Assembly: GCA_037178625.1 (NCBI GenBank)
Contig: CM074138.1
Coordinates: 744,001-808,000 of the forward strand
DNA length: 64,000 bases
Origin: Skeletonema tropicum
Taxonomy: Eukaryota > Bacillariophyta > Thalassiosirophyceae > Thalassiosirales > Thalassiosiraceae
Direction: 5' to 3'
The notes beneath the pieces were generated by a model. The model saw nothing but the letters and a program-made list of their open reading frames with translations, made no database searches and had not been told where the DNA came from. Position numbers and translations under genes: made by a program. Below, one piece after another: positions 9,682-19,091 of the stretch (position 1 is its first letter; each line of letters begins with the position of its first letter).

Positions 9682-12201
9682 ATGTGGCGACATAACAACA
9701 GCCTTCTTCGGAGACAATATGTGCACCTATTCCACCCAATCAACTTCAAGTCACTCAACTATGACCCTACATCATCAATAACCTACGACAACATTGAAAC
9801 GAGGCGCATTGCCGAAAAGGAGATGAAACGGCCCAAACGCAAGATCACGTACTTGACAGACACTCCAAAGAGTACTGGGAAACGAAAGAGAGAAAGCGTG
9901 GACAAAGATGATGGATTTGATATTGACATAAGCGACTTCTTACAGAATATGAATGACGAAGGTGTGCCACAAGCCTTAGAATCACGGCCACTTGCTGACG
10001 CCGATCTCAGGTCTCATGCCAAGATCATGAAAAGATCAAATGTTCGTGCATGTAGCGCTATCAAAACTCATGTTGATGACAATATCTCTGTACTCGAAAC
10101 TGCGAAGAAGCCATCGACATCAACCACAAACTCAGAGCACACTAAAAACAACGCCGACACCAACAATCATCAACAACATCAACCCGCACCCTACAATGTT
10201 CGTATTCGATATGAGGATATCCTCACTTTCATTCAAGGATCTTTGCTTGTTGGTAGCAATGATGAAGGTACCTTTGATAGAGACATGGATGATGGAGACG
10301 GAGATGGAGGAGAAGAATCTACATCATTGAAGTTTAAGCGGCAATGTCTCAAAAAGATTCCCACCATGTACGAGATTGCAAGGGGAAAGACCAGTAAGTA
10401 CAACCTCGACGACAAACAATTTATTGCCTATCAAATAGTTTGTTGTACATTTCTGCTCCAGCTCGTCATGGAGGGAGATCACTATGATACCAAGCTTGGA
10501 GAATTGCTAGGAGCAACGCTCGGTCCCTTGGCGGAAAGCGTGCAACGTAAAAAAGACAGTCTTGTACAGGAACTCAACGCAAAAGGAGGAAAGGAGCACC
10601 TCATTATGTTCATCACAGGTCCCGCTGGTTGTGGCAAGAGTACAACAATGGAAGCAGCTCAACACTATTGTCACAGATTTTGCACTGCTATCGCAGCTGC
10701 CTTCAATGATTATACTTTCTACTTCACTGCAACAACCCGGTCAGCTGCAGCTCTCTTTGGAGGAACAACAATCCACAGCGCAGCCCACTTGAACAAAAGT
10801 AGGATCAATGATGAGATGAGGGCTATTTGGCGCGATGATGTGCGAATCCTCATTGTTGATGAAATATCTTTTTTCAAGGCTAGCGATGTGGTAAAACTTG
10901 ACAAGCAACTGAAAAAGCTCACTGGCCGGTATGACATGGTTTATGGGGGGGTGTCAATAGTCTTCTCTGGAGACTTCCACCAACTTAAGCCAATCTGTGC
11001 AGAAGATGATGTGCTCTACTCTAACTCCGATGCAGCTTCGGTTTGGGAGAATACCATCAACTGTGCCATCTTTCTTGATAACAGCCACAGATTCAAAGAC
11101 GACCCCGAGTTTGGGGAAATACTCGCTAGAATGAGAATGGGGGAGGATACACGTGAAGATAGAGAGCTAATAAACAAGCGAGTAGTGAGCACTAGCACTA
11201 GCTCCACCTCCACCCTTACGTTGCCTGAACACGCACCTGACGCATGTTTCGCATGCTCTACCAACAAAGAACGAAATGGCGTCACGGCAGCAACGTTCAA
11301 AATGCACATAGAAGAAACACACCCTACCATTAATGATGATAGTTCACCACCTGACCACACTCTCATAATTGAGGCATCAATATCCAAAGCAAACCATACT
11401 GATACTAATTACGAGGATGAAAGGGAGACCAAGAAAAGGAGGACAAGACGAAGACGAAGGCGTATGCAACGCAGAAAGGTTTCTGCAGCTTTCCACGACA
11501 CCATTACCACGCAACTGGGAGATGATGACATAAGGTCGACCAACTTTGCCTCAAATGGAGCTAAAATCGAGCCCGCCCTACGCATTTACCCCGGATCCCA
11601 CCATATGTGCATAACGAATGAGGATCTTGACAAAGGGCGAGGCAACGGGACCCTTTGCAAGTGCTTGAAAGTCAAACTCAGAATGGATGGGCGGGAGAGA
11701 AGGTGGAAAAATTGGGATGGAAAGAAGGTATGGACTGTTTCTGTTGACGACGTGGAGTGGGTAGAGTTCGAGCACTACCCAACTAGTATTGGCTCCAAAG
11801 CACGGACCTTCAAGCTCAAACCACAAGAATTTTCGGCCACTATCAAGTTCCCTCTGACTGAAACAATAAATACAACAGTAGGCAATGCACAAGTCAAGCA
11901 GGTTCCTGTTAACTCCAACACAGCAACTACTGGCCACAAGCTGCAGGGAATGTCAAAAGACATCCTCATTGTGAATGACTGGAATTACCGATGCGTGAAC
12001 TGGATATACGTTGTCTTGTCAAGGGTGAGAACACTAGCTGGACTCTACCTAATGAAACCATTGGACCTTGAGCGCAGCTTCAATGTTCCTCAAAATCTCA
12101 TTCGCTTCGAGCAACGCTTGAAGGACACCAAAGAACGACCAATTCTCGACATGTTGGGTTACCAATCGAATGCAGAGATCGATACCGATACAAAGCAGTG
12201 A
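9682..12201 (+). CDS. PIF1-type SF1 DNA helicase, repeat-associated
   Basis: An 839-residue intact frame. The N-terminal 290 residues are low-complexity and basic/acidic. Helicase motifs: Walker A GPAGCGKST at about 312-320, motif Ib TATTRSAAALFGGTTIHSA, Walker B LIVDEIS at about 391, motif III SGDFHQLKP at about 430. After a 200-residue charged insert (poly-Arg, residues about 575-600) comes the C-terminal TTGHKLQGMSKD and YVVLSRVRTLAGLYL (motifs V/VI) at about 750-785. PIF1 helicases unwind DNA 5'-3'. Two decayed relatives (53.2-53.9 kb and 58.6/60.1 kb, both reversed) show that this is a multicopy family. A Helitron or other mobile origin is therefore likely, but no Rep domain is present here. 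Confidence 0.75.
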   Translation: MWRHNNSLLRRQYVHLFHPINFKSLNYDPTSSITYDNIETRRIAEKEMKRPKRKITYLTDTPKSTGKRKRESVDKDDGFDIDISDFLQNMNDEGVPQALESRPLADADLRSHAKIMKRSNVRACSAIKTHVDDNISVLETAKKPSTSTTNSEHTKNNADTNNHQQHQPAPYNVRIRYEDILTFIQGSLLVGSNDEGTFDRDMDDGDGDGGEESTSLKFKRQCLKKIPTMYEIARGKTSKYNLDDKQFIAYQIVCCTFLLQLVMEGDHYDTKLGELLGATLGPLAESVQRKKDSLVQELNAKGGKEHLIMFITGPAGCGKSTTMEAAQHYCHRFCTAIAAAFNDYTFYFTATTRSAAALFGGTTIHSAAHLNKSRINDEMRAIWRDDVRILIVDEISFFKASDVVKLDKQLKKLTGRYDMVYGGVSIVFSGDFHQLKPICAEDDVLYSNSDAASVWENTINCAIFLDNSHRFKDDPEFGEILARMRMGEDTREDRELINKRVVSTSTSSTSTLTLPEHAPDACFACSTNKERNGVTAATFKMHIEETHPTINDDSSPPDHTLIIEASISKANHTDTNYEDERETKKRRTRRRRRRMQRRKVSAAFHDTITTQLGDDDIRSTNFASNGAKIEPALRIYPGSHHMCITNEDLDKGRGNGTLCKCLKVKLRMDGRERRWKNWDGKKVWTVSVDDVEWVEFEHYPTSIGSKARTFKLKPQEFSATIKFPLTETINTTVGNAQVKQVPVNSNTATTGHKLQGMSKDILIVNDWNYRCVNWIYVVLSRVRTLAGLYLMKPLDLERSFNVPQNLIRFEQRLKDTKERPILDMLGYQSNAEIDTDTKQ

Positions 12202-12254
12202 AGAGTTGAAGTCATCTAAAAGTAAAAATAGAAATCCAAGCTTCGACTGAGTCG

Positions 12255-12388
12255 AGCGTAGGCTTATTCCGGAAATCTGAGGAGCTCCAACATAGCATAA
12301 GTAGATAGCTCGTGTTACATTGTACGCGTGGGCAGACCCGTCCATCCCACGCAAGAGATGTTGACCGGTATTTGCAAAATCTCATTTC
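12255..12388 (+). repeat. dispersed block downstream of helicase
   Basis: Block containing TTATTCCGGAAATCTGAGGA and ending TTGACCGGTATTTGCAAAAT. It recurs reversed at about 54160-54290 and, diverged, at about 8240-8340. In the copy near 54 kb it lies upstream rather than downstream of the helicase remnant, so the helicase elements may have been tandem or rearranged. The remainder of 12202-12575 is AT-rich and holds an 18-bp perfect palindrome at 12398-12415. Confidence 0.55.
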
Positions 12389-12575
12389 ACGACTAGTGAA
12401 TAGGCTAGCCTATTCCATCAGGAATGTCCACCCTATTCCATCGAAAACCTAAAATTATTACGTTGGACAACTTCATAATTAAAAAAAAAATACAATAGAG
12501 AACTCAATAAGTATGCATAGAGGGTATAATAATTCACCCGAGAGTCAACTTTGTGTGTCAAGATAATCTTGGTGT

Positions 12576-13001
12576 ATGTACCTGATGTCGACAAGCTATC
12601 CAGAGGAGACTAATGGAGCCGGTCATACTGCAGAGCTTGTACGGCAACGCAAGAATGCCTCTATCAGCCCAGAGGAAAGGGCAGCTCAAAGGGCTAAGGC
12701 CGCCGCTAGAGTAAAGCTTTACCGTCAACGCAAGCATGCCTCGATGAGCGCAGAGGAGAGGGCAGCTCAGAAGGCAAAAAAATCCGCTGCGGCAAGGCTT
12801 CGCCGTCAACGCAAGATTGAGTCGATGAGCGCAGAGGAGAGGGCAGCTCAGAAGGCAAAGAAGACCGCTGCGGCAAGGCTTTACCGTCAACGCAAGATTG
12901 AATCGATGAGCTCAGCAGGCAAAGAAGGCCGCTGCGGCTTGGCTTTACCGTCAACAAACGAATGCGATGACCCCAGAGGAGAGCATTGGAAAGAGTTGTG
13001 A
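12576..13001 (+). CDS. basic protein of 27-residue repeats (STPR-like), 3' end frameshifted
   Basis: A 141-residue frame dominated by three full repeats of 27 residues (81 bp in DNA). The core is YRQRKxxSMSAEERAAQKAK followed by an Ala/Arg linker. It resembles the STPR repeat (xxRxRRxxxxSPEERxARR) of some DNA-binding proteins, so nucleic acid binding is plausible. The fourth repeat is broken near 12912: the DNA still resembles the repeat (GGCAAAGAAGGCCGCTGCGG), but a deletion shifts the frame and the protein then ends in unrelated sequence. It is probably a fragment of a longer array or a decaying gene. Confidence 0.45.
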   Translation: MYLMSTSYPEETNGAGHTAELVRQRKNASISPEERAAQRAKAAARVKLYRQRKHASMSAEERAAQKAKKSAAARLRRQRKIESMSAEERAAQKAKKTAAARLYRQRKIESMSSAGKEGRCGLALPSTNECDDPRGEHWKEL

Positions 13002-13161
13002 TTACGAAATTGTTGTTGACAAAACCCATCCAGTCCAACAGGCACGCAATCATGAAAAGAAAGAAAATCATGAATACATGTAAGAGAGAAGAGAGCGAAA
13101 GCAGGAGAGCCGGGAGAAGCTTGCCCTGCCGCCGCACGCCAATATATATCTTCTTCTTTTA

Positions 13162-13762
13162 CTAGCCTCGCTGACGCTCGTCTAGCCGCTGCGCGGGTTT
13201 TCTAAATAAGAGAGGAGGCACCGGCTATCTACTACGATATTGATTGTGTCTACTTATATACATAGCAGTATTCAAATAGTACGTTATGTAACACTTTAAT
13301 AATTATGTAATAAAGGTTGTACATTGCCTTCTACGAATGCTGTGTAGTGATTACTGAGACACGGTTGGGAGAATATTGATTTATGTGAGAGGGATTATCA
13401 ACGGGGGGGCAAGGGGGGGTGTCCCCCCCCTGAATAATCAAATCTAAGCCAATCAAAGAAAGAGTCAATCGAAAATTCTAAAAACGGGGGGGGCAAGGGG
13501 GGGTGCCCCCCCCTGAACAATCAAATCTAAGCCAATCAAAGAAAGAGTCAATCGAAAACTCTAAAAACGGGGGGGGGCAAGGGGTCAAATCAAGCCAATC
13601 AAAGAAAGAGTCGATCGAAAATGCCCGTGAAGGCCAAAGGACACGCCAAAGGGCCCGGACAGAACGACAGAACTACCGACCGAACGACCGACCGAACGAC
13701 CGACAGAACGAACGACAGAACGAACGACAGAACGAACGACTTAGCTCCTCTCATTATTTAGA
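13162..13762 (-). mobile_element. non-autonomous Helitron, copy 1
   Basis: A 601-bp element on the minus strand. It begins TCTAAATAATGAGAGGAG (right edge, 13762) and ends GTCAGCGAGGCTAG (left edge, 13162). It sits between A and T with no target duplication: TC start, CTRR end, and a short hairpin (GCTAGACGAGCGTCAGC) 4 bp before CTAG. It shares both termini and internal 84-bp units with the element at 58010-58408. Compared with that copy it carries about 190 bp of extra AT-rich sequence near the 3' end and an expanded CGAA/CGAC minisatellite (about 13655-13740) near the 5' end. It has no coding capacity. Confidence 0.85.
13400..13618. repeat. 84-bp tandem units with G/C-run hairpins
   Basis: About 2.7 tandem units, each made of a long G run, GCAAGGGG, GGTGTCCCC and a C run, then CAATCAAATCTAAGCCAATC, AAAGAAAGAGTCAATCGAAA and TTCTAAAAAC. 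The G7-TGT-C8 part can fold into a stable hairpin and the G runs could form quadruplexes. The same units occur reversed inside the second Helitron copy. Confidence 0.8.
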
Positions 13763-14640
13763 TTTTTGTGATGTGACATGTGTTTGTGACATATATCATG
13801 CAGTCCGACAAGGGTCCGACAAAACACACAGACATAAATCAAAAGTGCTTGTCAGAGCATAACTTGAGTTGGGGTTAGGGTTAGGGTTAAGTCAATTTAG
13901 TTTTGTCTGTGTGACAGTAACTGGCACTGACGTACCTAATCCTACGTACAATATGGAAACCAAAAGTTTTTGGCCTGACTCACCTCCGATAATGGCATCT
14001 AAAAACAACCAATGTGAAAATGGGCTCCCTACGACTAGCCATAACTCAGTAACTACTAGGATGTTGACCCTACGTGGGCTGAGCCCCTGCTTTCGTTTTA
14101 TGATATCAGTGTGTTATCTTTCGCAGCATCAGAGTCAAGTACATAAGTCGCAGATGGCTTTCCTGCACTGAAAATCAAAGAAATTGAGCTGGTCAAGATG
14201 TGAAGTGCACATAAAAGTAAAATCATATCTAAGTGTCATTGTAATGCCATTCGTGTATTTGAAGATTTGAATGGATCTCTAGTCCAGGTCCAGTGGTGAT
14301 GACGGATAGAGACGAGTTGAGAGCGATGTCGATGTTGAAACGCGAGACCACTAATCTGTACGCCGGTCACAACTATGCACTTCAGATGACTGTGATAATT
14401 TGATATAGTTTACAATTTACAGTTTCGTTTGTTATCCCGTGCACAATTCTGTTGACTTTCAAAAAGCCAAGACCAGATAGACAATGAAAGAGCACCTTCA
14501 ATCATTCGTAATTGATCTCCATTACTCTCCCCTCCCATCTCTCTAGCATATCATCGCTCCCCCCCACCTCCTCAATCAACCAATCCAAACATATCATCCC
14601 CCTTCTATCCAACACGAAGGATAATCATCTATGATAATAT
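13763..14640. other. intergenic with short telomere-like tract
   Basis: No gene recognised. Three GGGTTA units lie at 13872-13889, about 110 bp from the Helitron 5' end. The rest has only short frames. The last part is the 3' flank of the complex I subunit gene. Confidence 0.4.
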
Positions 14641-15323
14641 CTAAAACCCATAATTCTTCTTCTCATCCTTATACACAGGATTCACCTGACCCACATCCCG
14701 CTTCAACACAACCTTGGCATACTTCTCCACCGGCCCCTTACAATTCTCATAATGATTGACCCCCTCCTTTCGATAACATTCGATGACATCACGACGGAGA
14801 AGACGGACGGTTTCGTAGGCGACCTGACGTTCACGTGCGCGTTGTTCGATGGATTGGAGGTACTTGACTGGGTTTTTAGCTCGGCCGAGTCCATCCTTTT
14901 ATTGTTGTATGAGTTGGTGATTAATTTTGATATATATTATTGATGATGATGATGTAGCAAGCAATGGAAAATGTAAAAAGGTGATTAGTTGTATTGTTCT
15001 TTTTCATTCCGTGATAGCGGCGCACTATTATTCAATTAAGAAAGAGCTCGCCTGATTATTTTTCTAGCGTCCATCAGCGTGGATCACAATCACAAATATT
15101 TCCAAAATAATCCTTTGTATAGGTAAACGCAGTGGATACTCTCATTATATTATTTGCATGGCAGCACCGACATTTCCACACCGCCTGATGCCGATGAACA
15201 CACATCATGTGTGTGCACAAAATATTTTAAAAATCTGGTGCTGCTTACCTCTGAGTGATCTTCATGGGGATAAGGAGGGAGTGCGAACTCCGGCACCTTC
15301 TTTTCGTCGTACATATCCGTCAT
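14641..15323 (-). CDS. complex I subunit NDUFB10/PDSW-like, two exons
   Basis: A gene found by splicing. Exon 1, 15323-15249, encodes 25 residues starting MTDMYDEKK and ending at a strong donor, GAG|GTAAGC. Exon 2, 14895-14641, encodes 84 residues ending NYGF. The intron is 353 bp with acceptor AAAG, phase 0, and a stop lies in frame just upstream of exon 2. The product is 109 residues. Exon 2 reads AYETVRLLRRDVIECYRKEG then VNHYENCKGPVEKY. The Cys-x13-Cys spacing, with Arg-rich sequence before it and a polar tail after it, resembles the C-terminal half of the mitochondrial NADH dehydrogenase B10 subunit. The family call is moderate; the coding call is stronger. Confidence 0.6.
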
Positions 15324-15789
15324 CTTGAATTGGTGGTTGTTGTGTTATGTTGTTATGGGTGGGTGGTAATGGTAGTGTCGGCGGCGGCGTTGGTTTATAG
15401 CTTTGGTGGAGAGTTGAGCAGGCTGTGGTCCCGCTGAAGCGATGATTAGCGAGGAGAAGGGCTCTTCCAAAATTTGCATCTCTCAAGTTTGCTTGCTGTT
15501 CAATTATTATTATGTTCATTCATTGTACAATGCTCGAGGTTGCTCGGTAGATATAAAGTTGCTAACTGCTAACACTGAAGTAGGAGTCTTTATTGGTCAA
15601 AGAAGAGGACGGTGTCAGGTATCGCGGGTAGAAGCAGCTACGACACAACGCTGATCTCTAGAGAGCTTCATATCAGAGAAGTCAATCTTTCATTTGCAAA
15701 CTCAATCAGCGATCATATCTAAATACCACAATCAATCAATACACCAACATCAAAGAAGAATTCTATATCACAACTAATCAGGCTAAAAC
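15324..15789. promoter_or_regulatory. divergent promoter region
   Basis: 466 bp between the complex I subunit gene and the PEN-2 gene. It has Gly/Val-coding-like GT-rich sequence but no supported open frame; no clear TATA box was seen. Confidence 0.3.
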
Positions 15790-16188
15790 ATGGCAAGCAG
15801 CAATTCCGAAAAGATGCAAGAACAAATAACACTCTCAAAGAGAATGTTCATCGCAGGATGCTTTGGCTTACCGTGGTTATGGATATGCAACGTACTGTAC
15901 TTTCGTTCGCGTGTCTTTCAACCAATGGTGTTTATAGATTATTGGCCTGGGCATGTTCCACCACCAACGGTTGGACAAGAGGGCAGTGCCAGTGACCAGG
16001 AACAATCGGTGGAGGAGCAATTAAATAGGATGGAATTGAAAAAGTGGGTAAAGCGATCGACTTCTGGAGCAGTCATTGTCATGGGTGCCTTCATTGCTTG
16101 GATCATTACTTTTCAGACGAATAAAGATTTCTTTGGGTCCAAGTGGTTTGTTGTTGACGAGACTGAAGCTGTTCAGAGCGGTTGGTAA
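15790..16188 (+). CDS. PSENEN: gamma-secretase subunit PEN-2
   Basis: A 132-residue protein with the two conserved hydrophobic hairpins of PEN-2. The first is KRMFIAGCFGLPWLWICNVL followed by YF (about 17-38; animal PEN-2 has a Gly-Gly-Phe...LPFLWLVN equivalent). The second is KKWVKRSTSGAVIVMGAFIA followed by WIITFQ (about 83-110; animal form Tyr-Val-Trp-Arg-Ser...WITIFQ). PEN-2 is the smallest subunit of the presenilin complex and is needed for presenilin endoproteolysis in the endomembrane system. An acidic loop at about 60-78 is longer than in animals. Single exon; ATG at 15790 after an AC-rich leader. It is tail to tail with the next gene, 161 bp away. Confidence 0.85.
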   Translation: MASSNSEKMQEQITLSKRMFIAGCFGLPWLWICNVLYFRSRVFQPMVFIDYWPGHVPPPTVGQEGSASDQEQSVEEQLNRMELKKWVKRSTSGAVIVMGAFIAWIITFQTNKDFFGSKWFVVDETEAVQSGW

Positions 16189-16349
16189 CAGGAGAGTTGC
16201 CAAAGATTGAGGCAACATGTACAATAAGAATATGATAAATGTCATGAAAAGAAAAATCTTCATACACTGAATCATTCTTTACTTGTTTCTCCTTAACAAC
16301 AGTCCGTTTGGAAATATCGACACGTAAAATGCAATTGATAAAACCACTC

Positions 16350-18136
16350 TTACAGCAAAACCTTTCCATTCTTCTTTGTCTCTCTACCTTCTTGGTCCAA
16401 AAATGCATGAGTCAAATCTCTCAATGCTTGCCTTGGACTTCGCAACGATGGCAACTCACCCGTCATCTGTCCTGCATCTTCACTATAATGTTCTCCAATC
16501 ACATCTGTATTGCCGGCGATTATATTGAACGCCAGTCTTGATATGATACCCTTCATCCCTCGAATAATGTAATCACGTTCCAATACTGTTGCTGCCTCAA
16601 AGATGTGTACCATACCAGTGGAGAGTGTCGTAACCGAGAAGAAAGTGCTTGTTGAGACAGACTTGGACGCATCTGGAGAAAAATTATTTTGCGATTCAAA
16701 GAGTTGTTCTTCAGGTGCTGCCACTATCGTATCGATGTCCAGCAAATCCAGCCTATGCCACAAGCGCTTTTCTTCAGTGTTAAATGTAGTATCATCATTG
16801 AACCGGGATGCTACCCGCAACACGGCCCAGGATAGACATGGCTGCTTCAGCTTCTTGTCATGGCAGTCCCCTGGGCGGAGGAAGATTTTGACGGTGGATT
16901 GAGTCCAGTCGGAAGTGGTTGATGGGTTTTGTGGAGGTTCATGGTAGATTACTTTGATACCATCCCGAATAATTTCCTATGCGATGAGATTGGATGATGA
17001 GATTTTTGAATTGATAAACATGGTTAGGTGACGAAAACTCGACAAAGCTGACATGAATAGAATAGATGACAAAAACGACAAAGTAGGCAAACTCTCTGCA
17101 ACAAGCCACGTACATTGTTGAACTTCAAAGCAAACTCCTGCTCTTGCTCATTCTCCAAATCAACCACATCTTTCTCCACTGTTATTTCTTGACCGCATAG
17201 CGCATCACACTGCTGAATTGGTGCACAAGTCGTATCCTCATTACACTTTAAAAATCCAAGCAATTGTTCAATACCGCCGGCCTGTGTTGCGGCGGATGTC
17301 TTATCAGAAGTAAACAACGATTTGATTGCATCATCAATGGATTGACCTCCATCGATCACTTTATTCTTTAAAGACACCTTGGACCATGTCGACTCGGGCT
17401 CCTGCTGTGCTGCGTTCAAATTTTCCTCCACAACGGGCAAAGACTGTACTGAAGTACCTTCTGGATCTGTAATGACTGATGGAATAGACACTTCATCTTG
17501 GTTCAACTTGCTTACAAACTTTGGAACATGCGACCGATTTTTTGAAAAAAATCTTCTCTGAGTAGTTGTGACATTATTCCTGACATCGACAGGACTTCTC
17601 ATCTGAAACGGACTATCTGATGTCAATTGCAATTCCACATCTTCTGATTCATCCATAGAGAATGCTCTAACACCGACAGCAGGATGTGAGAAAGTCCTTG
17701 TAACGGAAGCTTTCTGTGTTGGTTGTGCAGTCATCTCTCTTGCAGTTCCCCCATCTCTCTTATCGTAATACTGACCGATTTCATTTCTGATTTGGTTAGA
17801 CTTGACCTGCTGCGGTATGTTGGAAACTGGGGCAGTCTCGCTGTGCATGTTGTTGTACGAGGATGGAATCGGCGGCATCACCATTTGCTGTGAATTGGAA
17901 GCCACGTTGGAAACTAGGGGTGTCTCGCTCTCCATCATGCGCTTGTTGTATGAGGTTGGAATCGGCGGCTCCACCCATGCATTTTTTGGTGTTGAAATAG
18001 GTAGCTCCGTTTCCTCCTGCGGAATAGGTGAACCAGGCGCTGTGTCTGGTGTATTCGCTTCATTATTAGTTCCCACCTTGCTTGGAGTGCCGAGGCTCCG
18101 ATTATACTTCTTTCGTTTGAATAATTTGACGCCCAT
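16350..18136 (-). CDS. unrecognised two-exon protein with conserved-looking C-terminal module
   Basis: Exon 1, 18136-17114 (341 codons), and exon 2, 16976-16350 (208 codons plus stop), are joined by a 137-bp phase-0 intron (AAT|GTACGT ... CATAG|GAA). The product is about 549 residues. The N-terminus is basic (MGVKLFKRKKY) and followed by about 270 disordered residues with repeated P(P/I)PTSYN-type motifs, suggesting a scaffold. The C-terminal 200 residues look folded (EIIRDGIKVIYHEPP, FLRPGDCHDKKLKQPCLSWA, WHRLDLLDIDTIV, ERDYIIRGMKGIISRLAFNI). They could be a PH-like lipid- or peptide-binding module, but I cannot name the family. Confidence 0.6.
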
Positions 18137-19091
18137 TGTTGAGAAGTAGAATTACAATAAAATGATATTCGGTACGTGGTTCCGTGCTTTGCAAAAAGAG
18201 ATCGTCGATAAGGCCTGGTGATGATAGCAGCAGCTCTCCTCAGGAGGTCAAACCTTTATTAGTAGAGAGTGTAGACTCAGCGCACTTATTTTAGCTGCAC
18301 AAACGTGTAGCATTGCGTATAAAAGGGATTGTGTCCAACATTGAAATATCAATTCCTCATGCTCATGTCATTATCATTGGCCAACTTTGGCCGAGAGGGC
18401 TGAAAGTGAAAGAGGCGCAAAAAAGGAAAAGCGCAAGAAGTTGCACAACTTTGATTCTCTGTATGTGTCATAACGACAAAAAGGACAGCTCACCGTATGA
18501 GTGTCGCATGGGATAACCCGCAGCTCGACCGCGACCTGCGCTCCAAGTGGATGGGAAGGGTCAAGTCTCAATTCTCATAATTTTAGAAGACGTTCTTCAT
18601 TGATGACGCATCGGACAGAGTTAGATCTCTCTTCAACAACAGACGTCGTGGAGGCGGTCGCCGAAAAAATCTTCACATCAAAATCGACACCATTCATTTT
18701 CCAGCGATCTTTCCCAAAGATTGGCCACTTTTTAAACACAATAAAACTGAGCACTAAAGGGCCATCTCTCATAGGTTGTCCTGTGGGAAGACACATCTTC
18801 TGACGTAAATTTCTACCAACGTCGCAACCAAAAGAGCTATATTTATAGTATCACAGCGGCCAGCGGTTTGGGGCATACTAGTCCTACATTAGTGCAGCAT
18901 TTTGCAGTCCTTTTCAGCACAGTCGGCGAAGGCGAAGGGAACGGCGGATCCAATAAATATCGTCGAAGTAAGAGAAGAAGAATATCTTCATCGCAGAATC
19001 AACAAGATTCTACCAGCCATGGTCATTAGGAGACCAAAGATAACGATGTCGAGTGCATGCAACTAACACTAACAGCAACAAGCCAGAAGCA
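18137..19091. other. intergenic, divergent promoters
   Basis: 955 bp between divergent genes. Overlapping frames on both strands near 18500-18800 (73 codons minus, 100 codons plus) have no recognisable domain and only one can be real, if either. No other feature seen. Confidence 0.3.

Noticed and set aside
13400..13618. CRISPR-like repeat array
   Set aside because: Units are contiguous tandem repeats without unique spacers and lie inside a Helitron of a eukaryotic genome.
18501..18803. Opposing frames of 100 (plus) and 73 (minus) codons
   Set aside because: Mutually exclusive, unsupported by motifs; likely promoter DNA of divergent genes.
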